From: Microbacterium sp. 1S1
GTDB lineage: Bacteria; Actinomycetota; Actinomycetes; Actinomycetales; Microbacteriaceae
Assembly (NCBI RefSeq): GCF_008271365.1
Contig: NZ_CP043430.1
Location: 806,001-870,000 of the forward strand
Reading direction: 5' to 3'
DNA length: 64,000 bases
Part shown: positions 18,072 to 27,555 of the stretch, one piece after another
Numbering within the stretch: the stretch's first letter is position 1
Layout of the letters: each line of letters begins with the position of its first letter
Notes under the pieces: model-generated
What the model was told of the DNA's origin: nothing
Databases searched by the model: none
The model's input: only the letters and a program-made list of their open reading frames with translations
Program-made: the position numbers and the translations under genes

Positions 18072-19808
18072 ATGATCGAGGTGTGGGCACCGCGCGCGAC
18101 GCGTGTGCGGTTGCGGAGGCTGGACCCCGCGGGCTCGATCGTGGACGAGCAGGAGCTCACGGCGTCGGCGGACGGGATGTGGACGACGGACCTCATCCTC
18201 GCCGATGGTGAGCGTTACGGCTTCGTGCTCGACGATGGCGATGACCTGCGCCCTGATCCGCGCTCGCGCCGCCAGCCGGACGGCGTGCACGCGGCCTCGG
18301 CGGCGTTCGACCCTGCAGCGTTCGCATGGACCGACACCGCATGGACGGGGCGACAGCTCGCGGGCGGCCTGATCTACGAGCTGCACATCGGCACGTTCAC
18401 GCCGGAGGGCACACTCGACGCAGCCGTGGGTCGCTTGGACCACCTCGTCGACATCGGCGTCACGCACGTCGAGGTACTCCCGGTGAACGCCTTCAACGGC
18501 CGCTGGAACTGGGGATACGACGGCGTGCTCTGGTACGCGGTGCAGGAGGAGTACGGCGGTCCCGCGGCCTACCAGCGTTTCGTCGACGCCGCCCACGCGC
18601 GCGGCCTCGCGGTCGTGCAGGACGTCGTGTACAACCACCTCGGCCCGAGCGGCAACTACCTCCCCCTCTTCGGCCCGTACCTACGCGAAGGCGAATCCAA
18701 CACGTGGGGCGACTCGCTGAACCTGGACGAGGCCGCGGTGCGGGAGTACATCCTCGAGAACGCCCTGATGTGGCTGCGCGACTTCCACGTGGACGGGCTG
18801 CGGCTCGACGCCGTGCACGCCCTGCACGACCGGCAACCCGTGCACCTGCTGCGCCAGCTCTCCGAACGCGTGGACGCTCTGTCCGCGCAGCAGAACCGGC
18901 CGCTGACCCTCATCGCGGAATCCGACCTCAACGACCCGACGCTGATCCTGCCGCGGGAGGCCGGCGGCTACGGGCTCACGGCCCAGTGGTCGGACGACTG
19001 GCATCACGCCGTGCACGTCGCACTCACCGGAGAGACCACCGGGTACTACGCCGACTTCGCCGCGGAGGAGGCGGTGGCCAAGGTGACGGAGCGGGGCTTC
19101 TTCCACGACGGAACCTACTCGTCCTTCCGCGACCGTCCGCACGGGGCCCCGATCCCGGCCGAGGTGCCGAGTTGGCGACTGGTGACCTTCGCGCAGGACC
19201 ACGACCAGATCGGGAACCGCGCCGCCGGGGACCGGATGTCCGCCACCCTCTCCCCCGACCGGCTCGCGGTGGCCGCCGTGCTCACCCTCACCGCGCCGGG
19301 CACCCCGATGCTCTTCATGGGCGAGGAGTGGGGCGCGACGACGCCGTGGCAGTTCTTCACCTCGCACCCCGAGCCCGAGCTCGGACGCGCCGTCGTCGAG
19401 GGCCGCACGGCCGAGTTCGCCCGTATGGGGTGGGATCCGGCCGCGGTGCCCGATCCGCAGGACCCCGAGACCTTCCACCGCTCGCACCTCGACTGGGCCG
19501 ACGCCGAGGCCCCCGAGCACGCCCGGCTCCTGGCGCTGTACCGCGACCTCGCACGACTGCGGCGAGCGCGGCCGGAACTCACCGACCCGGACCCCGCACA
19601 CACGGCCGTCGAGGTCGGCGAGACCGACGGCCGACCCGATCACCGCGTCTACCGCATCGACCGCGGCGGGGTGTCGGTGCTGGTGAACCTCTCCCCCACG
19701 CCCGCGTCCTTCGCGGTGCCCTCCACGTCGGAGCTCCTCCTCGCAACGGCCGCCCTGACGCGGACTCCCACGTCCCTGACCCTCCCCCAGACGCCGCCGC
19801 CATCGTGA
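18072..19808 (+). CDS. treZ: Malto-oligosyltrehalose trehalohydrolase
   Basis: A 578-residue GH13 hydrolase that releases free trehalose from the TreY product. The N-terminal carbohydrate-binding domain starts at [11 protein letters not shown]. Catalytic residues lie in [12 protein letters not shown] (Asp), [12 protein letters not shown] (Glu) and [11 protein letters not shown] (Asp), the last being characteristic of TreZ. A GAGGAACC ribosome site precedes the ATG. It completes the glycogen-to-trehalose route; trehalose is the common actinobacterial osmo- and desiccation protectant. A convoluted bidirectional terminator follows. Confidence 0.95.
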   Translation: MIEVWAPRATRVRLRRLDPAGSIVDEQELTASADGMWTTDLILADGERYGFVLDDGDDLRPDPRSRRQPDGVHAASAAFDPAAFAWTDTAWTGRQLAGGLIYELHIGTFTPEGTLDAAVGRLDHLVDIGVTHVEVLPVNAFNGRWNWGYDGVLWYAVQEEYGGPAAYQRFVDAAHARGLAVVQDVVYNHLGPSGNYLPLFGPYLREGESNTWGDSLNLDEAAVREYILENALMWLRDFHVDGLRLDAVHALHDRQPVHLLRQLSERVDALSAQQNRPLTLIAESDLNDPTLILPREAGGYGLTAQWSDDWHHAVHVALTGETTGYYADFAAEEAVAKVTERGFFHDGTYSSFRDRPHGAPIPAEVPSWRLVTFAQDHDQIGNRAAGDRMSATLSPDRLAVAAVLTLTAPGTPMLFMGEEWGATTPWQFFTSHPEPELGRAVVEGRTAEFARMGWDPAAVPDPQDPETFHRSHLDWADAEAPEHARLLALYRDLARLRRARPELTDPDPAHTAVEVGETDGRPDHRVYRIDRGGVSVLVNLSPTPASFAVPSTSELLLATAALTRTPTSLTLPQTPPPS

Positions 19809-19816
19809 GCTGAGGT

Positions 19817-19894
19817 CGACCCACCCCTCTGCGGCCGACCCGGCCCTTTTCGTGCGGCCGCAGGGGGCCGGGAGGCACGAAAAGGGGTGGGTCG
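19817..19894. terminator. Compound bidirectional terminator
   Basis: The right arm at 19875-19894 (GCACGAAAAGGGGTGGGTCG) pairs with two left segments, CGACCCACCCCT at 19817-19828 and CCTTTTCGTGC at 19845-19855. The gap between them holds CTGCGGCC, which can instead pair with GGCCGCAG at 19855-19862, so alternative folds exist. It separates convergent treZ and the nucleotidyltransferase gene. Confidence 0.7.
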
Positions 19895-19901
19895 GCGGAG
19901 G

Positions 19902-21329
19902 TCAGCCGCGCGAAGCCCACCAGTCGCGGAGGCGCTGCTCCGCGACGGCCTCGCCCAGTACGCCCTCATCGAGACGGAGGTCGAGCAGGAACCTGTACGC
20001 CTCGCCGACCTCCCGTCCCGGCTTGATGCCGAGGACCTGCTGGATCCGGTTGCCGTCCAGCTCCGGACGGATCGCGTCGAGCTCCTCCTGCTCACGGAGC
20101 GCCGTGATCCGAGCCTCGATGTCGTCGTAGGCGGCCGCGAGCCGAGCGGCCTTGCGCTTGTTCCGCGTGGTGACATCGGCGCGGGTGAGGATGTGCAGGC
20201 GCTCCAGCAAGTCACCGGCATCGCGGACGTAGCGGCGCACGGCGGCATCCGTCCATGCCCCCTCCGCATAGCCGAAGAACCGCAGATGCAGCTCGATCAG
20301 CGTGGCCACGGCCTCCGTCGTCGCGGTGTCGAAGCGCAGGGCCTGCAGGCGTTTGCGAGCCATGCGGGCGCCGACGATGTCGTGGTGGTGGAAGGTGACC
20401 GCTCCGCCCGGCTCGAGCCGGCGCGTCCGCGGCTTGCCGATGTCGTGGAGCAGGGCCGCGATCCGCAACGGGACGTCCGGCGCTGCTCCGGGGTGTCTCG
20501 CATGCTCGAGCGCGATGGCCTGGCTGAGCACGGTGAGCGAGTGCTCGTAGACGTCCTTGTGGTGGTGGTGCTCGTCGACCTCGAGCTTGAGGGCGTTGAC
20601 CTCCGGAAGGAATTCGTCGATGAGCCCGGTCTCGACCAGCACGCGGATGCCGCGAACAGGGTCGTCGGTCTGCATGAGGCGCACGAGTTCGGACTGCACG
20701 CGCTCCGGACTCACGATCTTCAGGGTCTCGCGGAGCTCGGTGACCGCCCGGGCCGTGTCGTCATCCACCGTGAAACCGAGCTGGGCGCTGAACCGGGCCG
20801 CCCGCAGCATCCGCAGCGGGTCGTCGCCGAACGACACCCGGGGATCCGTCGGGGTCCGCAGCACGCCGGCCACGAGGTCCTCCACACCCCCGGTGGGGTC
20901 GACCAGTCTCACGGCGGGCACCTGGAGGGCCATCGCGTTGACCGTGAGGTCGCGGCGGATCAGGTCGCCGTCGATGGTGTCGCCGAACTCGACGGTCGGC
21001 TTGCGGGTCACACCGTCGTAGCTGTCGGCGCGGTAGGTCGTGATCTCGACCTGTTCGCCCCGCACGCGGGCACCGATCGTTCCGAACGCGCGGCCGATGT
21101 CCCAGTGCGCGGAGGCCACCGGCTTCACGATCGCGAGGATCTCGTCGGGCGAAGCGCTCGTGGTGAAGTCCAGGTCGTGCGTCTCCCGACCGAGGAGCGC
21201 ATCGCGGACGGGACCGCCGACGACGGCGAGCTCGTAACCGGCGGCGTCGAAGGCCTCAGCGAGGGTACGGACGACGGGATTCTCGGCGAGCGCGCCGAGA
21301 CGGGCGAGGCCGTCGGCCATGTTGAGCAT
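19902..21329 (-). CDS. cca: CCA tRNA nucleotidyltransferase
   Basis: A 475-residue class II nucleotidyltransferase that adds or repairs the CCA end of tRNA. The N-terminal head has VGGPVRDALLGR and HDLDFTT with the catalytic aspartates; the RRDLTVNAMAL motif binds the primer end and EDLVAGVLRTP and RMLRAARFSAQLGF mark the neck. The C-terminal half has an HD domain (IAALLHDIGKPRTR, HHHDIVGA) typical of actinobacterial members. I choose the ATG at 21329 behind CTGGAAC; an ATG nine bases later is the alternative. No operon partner. Confidence 0.92.
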   Translation of the reverse strand: MLNMADGLARLGALAENPVVRTLAEAFDAAGYELAVVGGPVRDALLGRETHDLDFTTSASPDEILAIVKPVASAHWDIGRAFGTIGARVRGEQVEITTYRADSYDGVTRKPTVEFGDTIDGDLIRRDLTVNAMALQVPAVRLVDPTGGVEDLVAGVLRTPTDPRVSFGDDPLRMLRAARFSAQLGFTVDDDTARAVTELRETLKIVSPERVQSELVRLMQTDDPVRGIRVLVETGLIDEFLPEVNALKLEVDEHHHHKDVYEHSLTVLSQAIALEHARHPGAAPDVPLRIAALLHDIGKPRTRRLEPGGAVTFHHHDIVGARMARKRLQALRFDTATTEAVATLIELHLRFFGYAEGAWTDAAVRRYVRDAGDLLERLHILTRADVTTRNKRKAARLAAAYDDIEARITALREQEELDAIRPELDGNRIQQVLGIKPGREVGEAYRFLLDLRLDEGVLGEAVAEQRLRDWWASRG

Positions 21330-21487
21330 GGGTTCCAGCGTACCGGCCCGGCTTTCCACCCCTCCCGGACCGCCCGCGACCCCGTTCACCTGCCCGTCGC
21401 CTCGATGTCAGCCCTCCGTCATCCGGCTCCGCTGGGCTGAGGACGCCCCGTGCGGCTGAGCACGGACACCCACCATGAAGGACAGAC

Positions 21488-24049
21488 ATGACCTCCCTCA
21501 CCCCTGCGGTGCGGTGGCGGCGTCGCGGACTGACGTCCGTCGCGCTGCTCGCCGTGCTCGGCGGCGCCGTCGTCGCGCCCGCGGCCACTGCCGCACCCGA
21601 CCCCGACGTGCCGACGGGATCCCTGATCACCGGCGACACCACGTGGCACTACCTCGATGACGGTTCCGACCCGTCCCCCGCCCCGGCCGCCCTGCGCGAC
21701 TGGACCCTGCCCGCCTTCGACGACAGCGCATGGAAGACGGCGCCCGGCTCGTTCGGGGCGAAGAACGGCGCCCTCGCCCCGGTCGGGCCGCAGACACCGA
21801 AGACGCTCCTCACCCACTACCTCGACGGGGTGAAGGCGCCGACGGTACCGACCTACTTCTTCCGCACGACGTTCGAGCTGGAGGCCGGCGTCGCCGAGCA
21901 GGTCGCCGCCCTGCAGAGCACCGTCACCTTCGACGACGCGCTCATCGTGTGGATCAACGGCGAGGAGGTCGCCCGGTACGTCGACGGCCGTATCACCGAC
22001 ACGACCAACGTCGAGTACGCCGGCGACTCCAACGGCGACCCCCTGACGAGCACGTTCAGCGCCGAGGGCGACCTTCTCCACGACGGCACCAACACCATCG
22101 CCGTGTCGCTGTTCCAGGACCGCGCGACGAGCTCCGACATCTACTTCGACATGTCGTCGCTCACGCTCGTCGAGGCCGCAGACCCCGGTACGCCGGTCGT
22201 CGCACCGCCCACGCGCGTCATCCTGACCCCGACCGAGAAGCCCGAGGTCTCGCAGTCGTTCTCCTGGCTCGCCGGCGACCCTTCGCACACGGTCGGGCAG
22301 GTCGAGATCGGCCCCGCGGCCGGTGGCGTCACCCGCACGGTCGACGCCTACGACGCGGGAGTGGTGAACGGCAATCCGAACAAGCACTTCTCGGCGACGG
22401 TCACCGACCTCGCCCCCGCGACGGCCTACCGCTACCGCGTGGGTCTCCCCGGCAGCTGGAGCGACTGGTACGAGTTCCGCACGGCGGACCCGGCGGCGAG
22501 CGACTTCCAGTTCATCTACTACGGCGACGCCCAGATCGGCCTCGACACGACCTGGCCGAGCGTCGTTAAGCAGGCCGAGGCGAACGCGCCGCGATCCATC
22601 GGCTCCGTCCACGCCGGAGACCTCATTAACACGTCCAGCAACGAGAACGAGTGGCTGAACTGGTTCAAGGGCATGAAGGATTCCGCCGTGCGCACCAACG
22701 TCATGGCGGCCCCCGGCAACCACGAGTACTCGGGCGACAAGCTCCTCACCGCGTGGAAGGCTGCGTTCGAGTACCCGCACAACAACCCGTCCACGAGCTC
22801 GATCGGAGAACTGGCCGACCTGGCGAAGGGCGACTCCGAGGTCGCGCAGCAGTACCGCGCGTTCTTCGACCACTGGAGCTCGTTCGCTGCGGAGACGGCC
22901 TACTACACCGACTACCAGGGCGTCCGTTTCGTCACCCTGAACGCCACCCGCGACACGACCTTCCTCACGCCGGCCGGCCTCCCGTCCTGCACGGGTGCGG
23001 AGTGCCCGTCGTCGCAGATCGGCACGCTGTGGACGCGGTTCCAGGGGGCCTGGCTCGACCTGCTGCTGCAGAACAGCCCGTCGAAGTGGAACGTCGTCAC
23101 GTTCCACCAGCCGGTGTTCTCCGCGTCGGCCGGTCGTGACGAGCCGGTGCTCCGCGCCGAGTGGCTGCCCGTGTTCCAGCGCAACGACATCGACCTCGTG
23201 CTCATGGGACACGACCACACGTACGCCCGCGGCTACGTGAACACGGACGCCACCGAGACCCCGGGCCTCACCTCCGGCCCGGTCTACGTCGTGTCGAACT
23301 CCGGGGCGAAGCACTACGACCTGGAGACCCCGGAGAAGAACGTCTGGACCAACAACGGCGCCACCCAGGTGCTGCGCGGTCAGGGCGTGACGACGTACCA
23401 GGTGATCGACGTCTCGAAGGACCAGCTCGTCTACCGGTCGTACCTGGCCGAGAAGCAGCCGGACGCCACGACAGACCTCCCCGTCGGCGCCGTCTACGAC
23501 ACCTTCACGGTGACGAAGTCCGATGCGGGCGAGAAGTGGGTCACCGAGGCCGGCGTCACTCCGCCGGTCACGGAGGAGCCGGAGCCGGAGAAGCCGGCGA
23601 CCGTCGAGCTCGGCGCGTCCACGGTCGCGGCGGGCGGCACGCTCGAGGTGTCGGGCAGCGGCTTCGCGGCCGGCGCCGAGCTGGCGCTCGAGCTCCGCTC
23701 GGACCCGGTCTCGCTGGGCACGGTCACGACGGCGGCGGATGGGACGTTCTCCCGCACGGTCACCATCCCCGCCGGCACCCCGGCCGGCACGCACACGCTC
23801 GCCGTGATCCGTCCCGACGGCACCGAGGTCACCGCGGCGCTCACCGTCACCGCGGCGGCGGGTGGCGGAGCGGTCGTCCCCGGCGAGAGCGGCTCCGGGG
23901 GCGCAACCGACGGCGACCTCGCGACGACGGGCGCCGACAGCATGCCGTTCGTCATCGGGGCCATCGTGCTGCTCGCCGCCGGCCTCGGCCTGTTCGCCCT
24001 GCGTCGCCGCCGTGCGACCGCGGTCGTCGAGTCGACGGACGCCGAGTAA
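21488..24049 (+). CDS. Cell-wall-anchored purple acid phosphatase-like metallophosphoesterase
   Basis: An 853-residue exported enzyme. Residues 1-36 are a signal peptide ending near ATAAPD. A beta-rich N-terminal region (about 40-230) is followed by a purple-acid-phosphatase-type fibronectin domain (about 235-335). The metallophosphoesterase domain spans about 340-620 with FIYYGDAQIG, HAGDLIN, GNHEY, FHQPVF and GHDHTYARG supplying the metal ligands. An Ig-like repeat lies near 697-786. The tail has an LATTG sorting signal (about 813-817), a hydrophobic helix and RRRR, the pattern recognised by class E sortases. It probably scavenges phosphate from esters at the cell surface. It is followed by a terminator. 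Confidence 0.88.
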   Translation: MTSLTPAVRWRRRGLTSVALLAVLGGAVVAPAATAAPDPDVPTGSLITGDTTWHYLDDGSDPSPAPAALRDWTLPAFDDSAWKTAPGSFGAKNGALAPVGPQTPKTLLTHYLDGVKAPTVPTYFFRTTFELEAGVAEQVAALQSTVTFDDALIVWINGEEVARYVDGRITDTTNVEYAGDSNGDPLTSTFSAEGDLLHDGTNTIAVSLFQDRATSSDIYFDMSSLTLVEAADPGTPVVAPPTRVILTPTEKPEVSQSFSWLAGDPSHTVGQVEIGPAAGGVTRTVDAYDAGVVNGNPNKHFSATVTDLAPATAYRYRVGLPGSWSDWYEFRTADPAASDFQFIYYGDAQIGLDTTWPSVVKQAEANAPRSIGSVHAGDLINTSSNENEWLNWFKGMKDSAVRTNVMAAPGNHEYSGDKLLTAWKAAFEYPHNNPSTSSIGELADLAKGDSEVAQQYRAFFDHWSSFAAETAYYTDYQGVRFVTLNATRDTTFLTPAGLPSCTGAECPSSQIGTLWTRFQGAWLDLLLQNSPSKWNVVTFHQPVFSASAGRDEPVLRAEWLPVFQRNDIDLVLMGHDHTYARGYVNTDATETPGLTSGPVYVVSNSGAKHYDLETPEKNVWTNNGATQVLRGQGVTTYQVIDVSKDQLVYRSYLAEKQPDATTDLPVGAVYDTFTVTKSDAGEKWVTEAGVTPPVTEEPEPEKPATVELGASTVAAGGTLEVSGSGFAAGAELALELRSDPVSLGTVTTAADGTFSRTVTIPAGTPAGTHTLAVIRPDGTEVTAALTVTAAAGGGAVVPGESGSGGATDGDLATTGADSMPFVIGAIVLLAAGLGLFALRRRRATAVVESTDAE

Positions 24050-24064
24050 CCCATCCCCCCTCCG

Positions 24065-24095
24065 CGGGCGCCGTCGGTCCTCCCGGCGGCGCCCG
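24065..24095 (+). terminator. Terminator hairpin after the phosphoesterase gene
   Basis: Perfect 9-bp arms CGGGCGCCG (24065-24073) and CGGCGCCCG (24087-24095) with a 13-base loop, 15 bp after the stop codon. There is no T run, as is common in high-GC genomes. Confidence 0.65.
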
Positions 24096-24110
24096 TGCCG
24101 TCCCTCCCGT

Positions 24111-24193
24111 GCACAACTCCGGAGATCTCAGCCGACACGCCGCGCCCGGGAGGGCGGCCCCGGCGTGTCGACACGAATCTCCGGAGATGTGCG
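24111..24193. repeat. Long imperfect inverted repeat with CTCCGGAG cores
   Basis: The left arm (24111-24146) and the reverse complement of the right arm (24157-24193) align over about 36 bases with roughly three quarters identity. Each contains CTCCGGAGAT, itself palindromic at its core, and CGACACGCCG. It sits between the phosphoesterase terminator and a lipoprotein promoter, and may be a dispersed palindromic element or a large protein-binding site. Confidence 0.6.
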
Positions 24194-24225
24194 CGGCGCG
24201 GCCGCCCCCGGCCTAGGCTCGCACC

Positions 24226-24870
24226 ATGCACCGGTCTCTCGGTCGCGCCGCCATCGCGGGCGTCGTCACTATTCTCGCCGTGGCGCTGACGGCCTGCGCC
24301 CCGGAGGACTCCACCGTCGATCCGGCACCGACGCCGGCGTCCCCGACCCCGGATGCGTCCGTCGCGCCCGAGCCCGCGGATGAGATCGTGGTGATCTCGG
24401 TGGACGGGATCGCCGTCGACGGCGGTCCGCTCGTGCCCTTCGAGGAGAGGGAGCTCGTCATCGACGCCCTGTCCGACGCGATCGGCGTCGCCCCGGAGGA
24501 GGAGCCGCTCGAGGGCCCGTACGGCGGCGAATACACCGCCTACGTCTGGGAGGGCCTGCGCGCGACCGACGACAACTCGCGGATCGCCGTCTCGGTGACG
24601 GCGGATGCCCCGTCCGTCACGTTCACGACCCCGGAAGGGATCGGTCTCGGCGCCACCCGCGACGAGGCCCGGTCCGCCGGCGCGGAGGATGAGTGGGATG
24701 AGGACGGCGACGGCATCGCGGACTACCTGAAGATCGGAATGCGCGAAGTGGCCGGCACGCGATCGCTGGCCCATCCGGAAGAGGTCGGCGTGGAGTACGT
24801 GCTCCTGGTCCTCACGGAGGACGTGGTGACCGGCATCCAGAGCGGCGCCAATGACTACTCCGACATCTGA
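24226..24870 (+). CDS. Putative lipoprotein of unknown function
   Basis: A 214-residue secreted lipoprotein. The signal peptide ends in the lipobox LTAC (Cys25 would carry the lipid), followed by a Pro/Ala/Thr-rich linker to about residue 50 and then a mixed acidic domain containing a calcium-loop-like DEDGDGIADY near residue 162. No family is recognised. It is monocistronic: a large inverted repeat lies upstream and the Lrp-type gene starts 54 bp downstream with its own ribosome site. Confidence 0.75.
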   Translation: MHRSLGRAAIAGVVTILAVALTACAPEDSTVDPAPTPASPTPDASVAPEPADEIVVISVDGIAVDGGPLVPFEERELVIDALSDAIGVAPEEEPLEGPYGGEYTAYVWEGLRATDDNSRIAVSVTADAPSVTFTTPEGIGLGATRDEARSAGAEDEWDEDGDGIADYLKIGMREVAGTRSLAHPEEVGVEYVLLVLTEDVVTGIQSGANDYSDI

Positions 24871-24923
24871 CGCGCCGCGGGACTGGGATAACCTTCACGT
24901 GCCCGACCCGCGAAGGAGAACCC

Positions 24924-25949
24924 GTGCCCGCGAACGATGCCTTGGCCGATGAGACCGATCGGATCGTCGCGGCGGCCCTGCAGGTGAACGGCCGCGCGTC
25001 CTGGGGGGAGATCGCCCGCGCGGTCGATCTCCCCGAGCGGACCGTCGCCCGCCGCGGGCAACGCCTGCTCGACCGGGGACTGGTGCGCGTCTCGACCTAC
25101 GTCGACCCGGCCCGCGTGCTCCACGCGCGGGCGGTGCTGTTCCGCATCACGACCGAACCGCATGCGCTGTGGCATGTCGCCCGCACCCTCGCCCGGCGTG
25201 CCGACGCGTCGTCCGTATCGGTCCTCGAGGGCAGCAGCGACATCGCCGGGATGCTCCTCCCCCACGACGACGCGTCGATCCGCGAGCTGCTGTTCACGGA
25301 CTTCCCCGAGGTCGAGGGCATCGCGTCGATCAACGTCACCACGGTGCTGAAGTTCTTCCGCTCCGGGCACGACTGGCGGGTGGGGGTGCTGTCGGACGAG
25401 CAGGTGCGGATGCTGGACGAGTCGTCGGGTTCCGAGGTCGATCCGGCGGATGCCCTGAGCGCGGACGAGGAGGCACTGATCCGCCTGCTGCTGAAGGACG
25501 GGCGGATGCCCGTCGCGCAGCTCGCCCGGGCGCTCGGCCTGAACGTCACCACGACGCGCCGCCGGATGGAGTCGCTCAACCGCCGCGGACTCATGCACCC
25601 GCGCACCGAGATCGTGCCGAGCCTCTTCGGCCTCGGACTGGAGGCCCTCGTGTGGCTGCGGGTGCCGATGGACCGGCTGGAGAAGGTCGGCACCGCTCTC
25701 GCGGCGGCCCCCGAGGTGAAGTTCGTCGTCGCGACGACCGGCACGTCACAGCTGCTCATGAACGTGCTCGTGCGCGACGCGGACGAGTTCTACGACTTCC
25801 TCACCGGCCCCTCGGTCGCCGGTCATGACGGGCTGGAGGTCGTGGAGTCGCTCGTGGTGATCACGCCGGTGCTGCGCGGCTCGCTGATCGTCGACGAGGC
25901 CCCGGAGGCGCTGGCGCAGGACATGCCGACGGGAGCCATTCGCCTATAG
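24924..25949 (+). CDS. Lrp/AsnC-family regulator with two tandem domains
   Basis: A 341-residue regulator made of two Lrp-type halves: helix-turn-helix 1 at about 10-60 (SWGEIARAVDLPERTVARRG) followed by a RAM-like sensor, and helix-turn-helix 2 at about 180-235 (PVAQLARALGLNVTTTRRRM) followed by a second RAM domain. Such double Lrp proteins are common in Actinobacteria. The GTG start follows GAAGGAGAA. It precedes, on the same strand, the aldehyde dehydrogenase and ABC operon, with repeated TGGCGA half-sites in the 115-bp gap, so it is the likely regulator of amine or amino-acid catabolism there. Confidence 0.85.
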   Translation: MPANDALADETDRIVAAALQVNGRASWGEIARAVDLPERTVARRGQRLLDRGLVRVSTYVDPARVLHARAVLFRITTEPHALWHVARTLARRADASSVSVLEGSSDIAGMLLPHDDASIRELLFTDFPEVEGIASINVTTVLKFFRSGHDWRVGVLSDEQVRMLDESSGSEVDPADALSADEEALIRLLLKDGRMPVAQLARALGLNVTTTRRRMESLNRRGLMHPRTEIVPSLFGLGLEALVWLRVPMDRLEKVGTALAAAPEVKFVVATTGTSQLLMNVLVRDADEFYDFLTGPSVAGHDGLEVVESLVVITPVLRGSLIVDEAPEALAQDMPTGAIRL

Positions 25950-25977
25950 GCCGATTCTGTTACGGACGTGTAAAGAA

Positions 25978-26029
25978 GTGGCGAGATCGTTCGCCACACC
26001 TTGACCTATTGGCGAAATAGGGCGAGTAT
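25978..26029 (+). promoter_or_regulatory. Promoter with overlapping TGGCGA half-sites
   Basis: GTGGCGA (25978-25984) and TCGCCAC (25991-25997) form a perfect 7-bp dyad with a 6-bp spacer, and a third half-site TGGCGA follows at 26010-26015. Between them lies a -35-like TTGACC at 26001-26006, with GAGTAT 17 bp downstream as -10. The half-sites flank and enter the promoter, fitting an Lrp-type operator. Confidence 0.6.
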
Positions 26030-26064
26030 CCTCTCCAGGGCCAACACCCCGGGAGAGGATGATC

Positions 26065-27555
26065 GTGTTCACGGCTACAGGAGACGACTGGGCGGATCGC
26101 GCGACTGCGCTGTCCCTGCGCACCGGGATGTTCATCGACGGCGCCTGGCAGGACGGCACCGCCGAGCCCCTAGCGCCGGTCAGCCCCCGTGACGGCCGTT
26201 CCCTGCCGCCGGTCGCCGCCGCCTCGCCCGCCGACGTGGACCGCGCCGTCCGCTCCGCCCGCGCAGCCTTCGACTCCGGCGTCTGGTCGCGCATCGCCCC
26301 GCGCGAGCGCGGACAGCGCCTGATCGCCTTCGCGCAGGCGATCCACGACAACGCCGAGGAGCTCGCTCTCACGATCTCTCTCGAGATGGGCAAGCCGGTC
26401 CGCGAAGCCCTGCAGACCGAGCTGCGGGCGGTCGTCACCTGCTTCCGCTGGTACGGCGAGGCGGCCGACAAGGTGCTCGACGAGCTCCCGGTCACCGCGC
26501 CCGGCAGTCTCGCCCTCGTCACCCGGGAACCCGCCGGCGTCGTCGCCGCCGTCGTGCCGTGGAACTTCCCGCTCACGATGACCGCCTGGAAGCTCGCGCC
26601 CGCACTCGCGGTCGGCAACAGCGTCGTCCTCAAGCCCGCCGAGCACACCACATTCTCCGCCCTGCGCCTGGCCGAGCTCGCCCACGAGGCCGGCATCCCG
26701 GCCGGTGTGCTGAACGTCACCCCGGGCGCCGGCCACATCGCCGGCCGTGCACTCGGCGAGCACCCCGACGTCGACGTCGTCACGTTCACCGGCTCGCCCG
26801 AGGTCGGCCGACGGTTCCTCGGATACTCGGCCGCGTCGAACGGCAAGCGCGTGTGGCCGGAGCTCGGCGGGAAGACCGCGAGCCTCGTGCTGCCCGACGC
26901 CGATCTGGAGCGGGCCGTCCGTGCGACCGCCGACGGCTGCTTCTACAACCAGGGGCAGATGTGCACCGCGTCGTCCCGGCTGCTCGTCCCCCGGGCGCAG
27001 CGGGACCGCGCCCTGGAGATCGCCGCGGAGGTGGCGCACACCACTCTCCCGGCCGACCCGTTCGACGTGTCCACGTCGATGGGCGCGATCGTCAGTGAGA
27101 AGCAGCTCGCCGGGATCGCCGGATTCGTCGCCCGCGCGCAGGCCGATGGCGCCGAACTCGCGGCCGGCACCGCCGAGCGGTTCGCGGCCGTCGACGGCGG
27201 CAGCTACTTCGCCCCGGTCGTGCTCGGTGTGACCCCGGAGCACGAGGTCGCGCGTCGCGAGGTCTTCGGCCCCGTTCTGTCGGTCATCGCGTACGACGAC
27301 GTGGAGGACGCCCTCACGATCGCCAACGGCACCGAGTACGGTCTCGCCGCCGCGCTGTGGAGCACCGACCTCAACGCGGTGCACACACTCTCCCGGCGTC
27401 TGAAGGCGGGAGTCGTCTGGGTCAACTGCTTCGAGGAGGGCGACATGACCATCCCCTTCGGCGGAGTCAAGGGCTCCGGCTTCGGGCGGGACAAAAGCCT
27501 GCACGCGATGGAGAAGTTCACCGACCTGAAGACCACCTGGATAGAGCTGTCGTGA
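26065..27555 (+). CDS. Aldehyde dehydrogenase, gamma-aminobutyraldehyde/PuuC type
   Basis: A 496-residue NAD(P)-dependent aldehyde dehydrogenase. The Rossmann segment [20 protein letters not shown], the catalytic Glu in PELGGKTASLV and the catalytic Cys in NQGQMCTASSR are all present, and the C-terminal GGVKGSGFGRDKSLHAMEKFTDLKTTW resembles gamma-glutamyl-gamma-aminobutyraldehyde dehydrogenases. I start at GTG 26065, six bases after GGAGAGG; an ATG at 26059 abuts that site and is less likely. It opens a seven-gene operon with a C26 hydrolase, DUF3830 and a polyamine-type ABC transporter, pointing to oxidation of an aminoaldehyde from an imported amine. Confidence 0.88.
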   Translation: MFTATGDDWADRATALSLRTGMFIDGAWQDGTAEPLAPVSPRDGRSLPPVAAASPADVDRAVRSARAAFDSGVWSRIAPRERGQRLIAFAQAIHDNAEELALTISLEMGKPVREALQTELRAVVTCFRWYGEAADKVLDELPVTAPGSLALVTREPAGVVAAVVPWNFPLTMTAWKLAPALAVGNSVVLKPAEHTTFSALRLAELAHEAGIPAGVLNVTPGAGHIAGRALGEHPDVDVVTFTGSPEVGRRFLGYSAASNGKRVWPELGGKTASLVLPDADLERAVRATADGCFYNQGQMCTASSRLLVPRAQRDRALEIAAEVAHTTLPADPFDVSTSMGAIVSEKQLAGIAGFVARAQADGAELAAGTAERFAAVDGGSYFAPVVLGVTPEHEVARREVFGPVLSVIAYDDVEDALTIANGTEYGLAAALWSTDLNAVHTLSRRLKAGVVWVNCFEEGDMTIPFGGVKGSGFGRDKSLHAMEKFTDLKTTWIELS

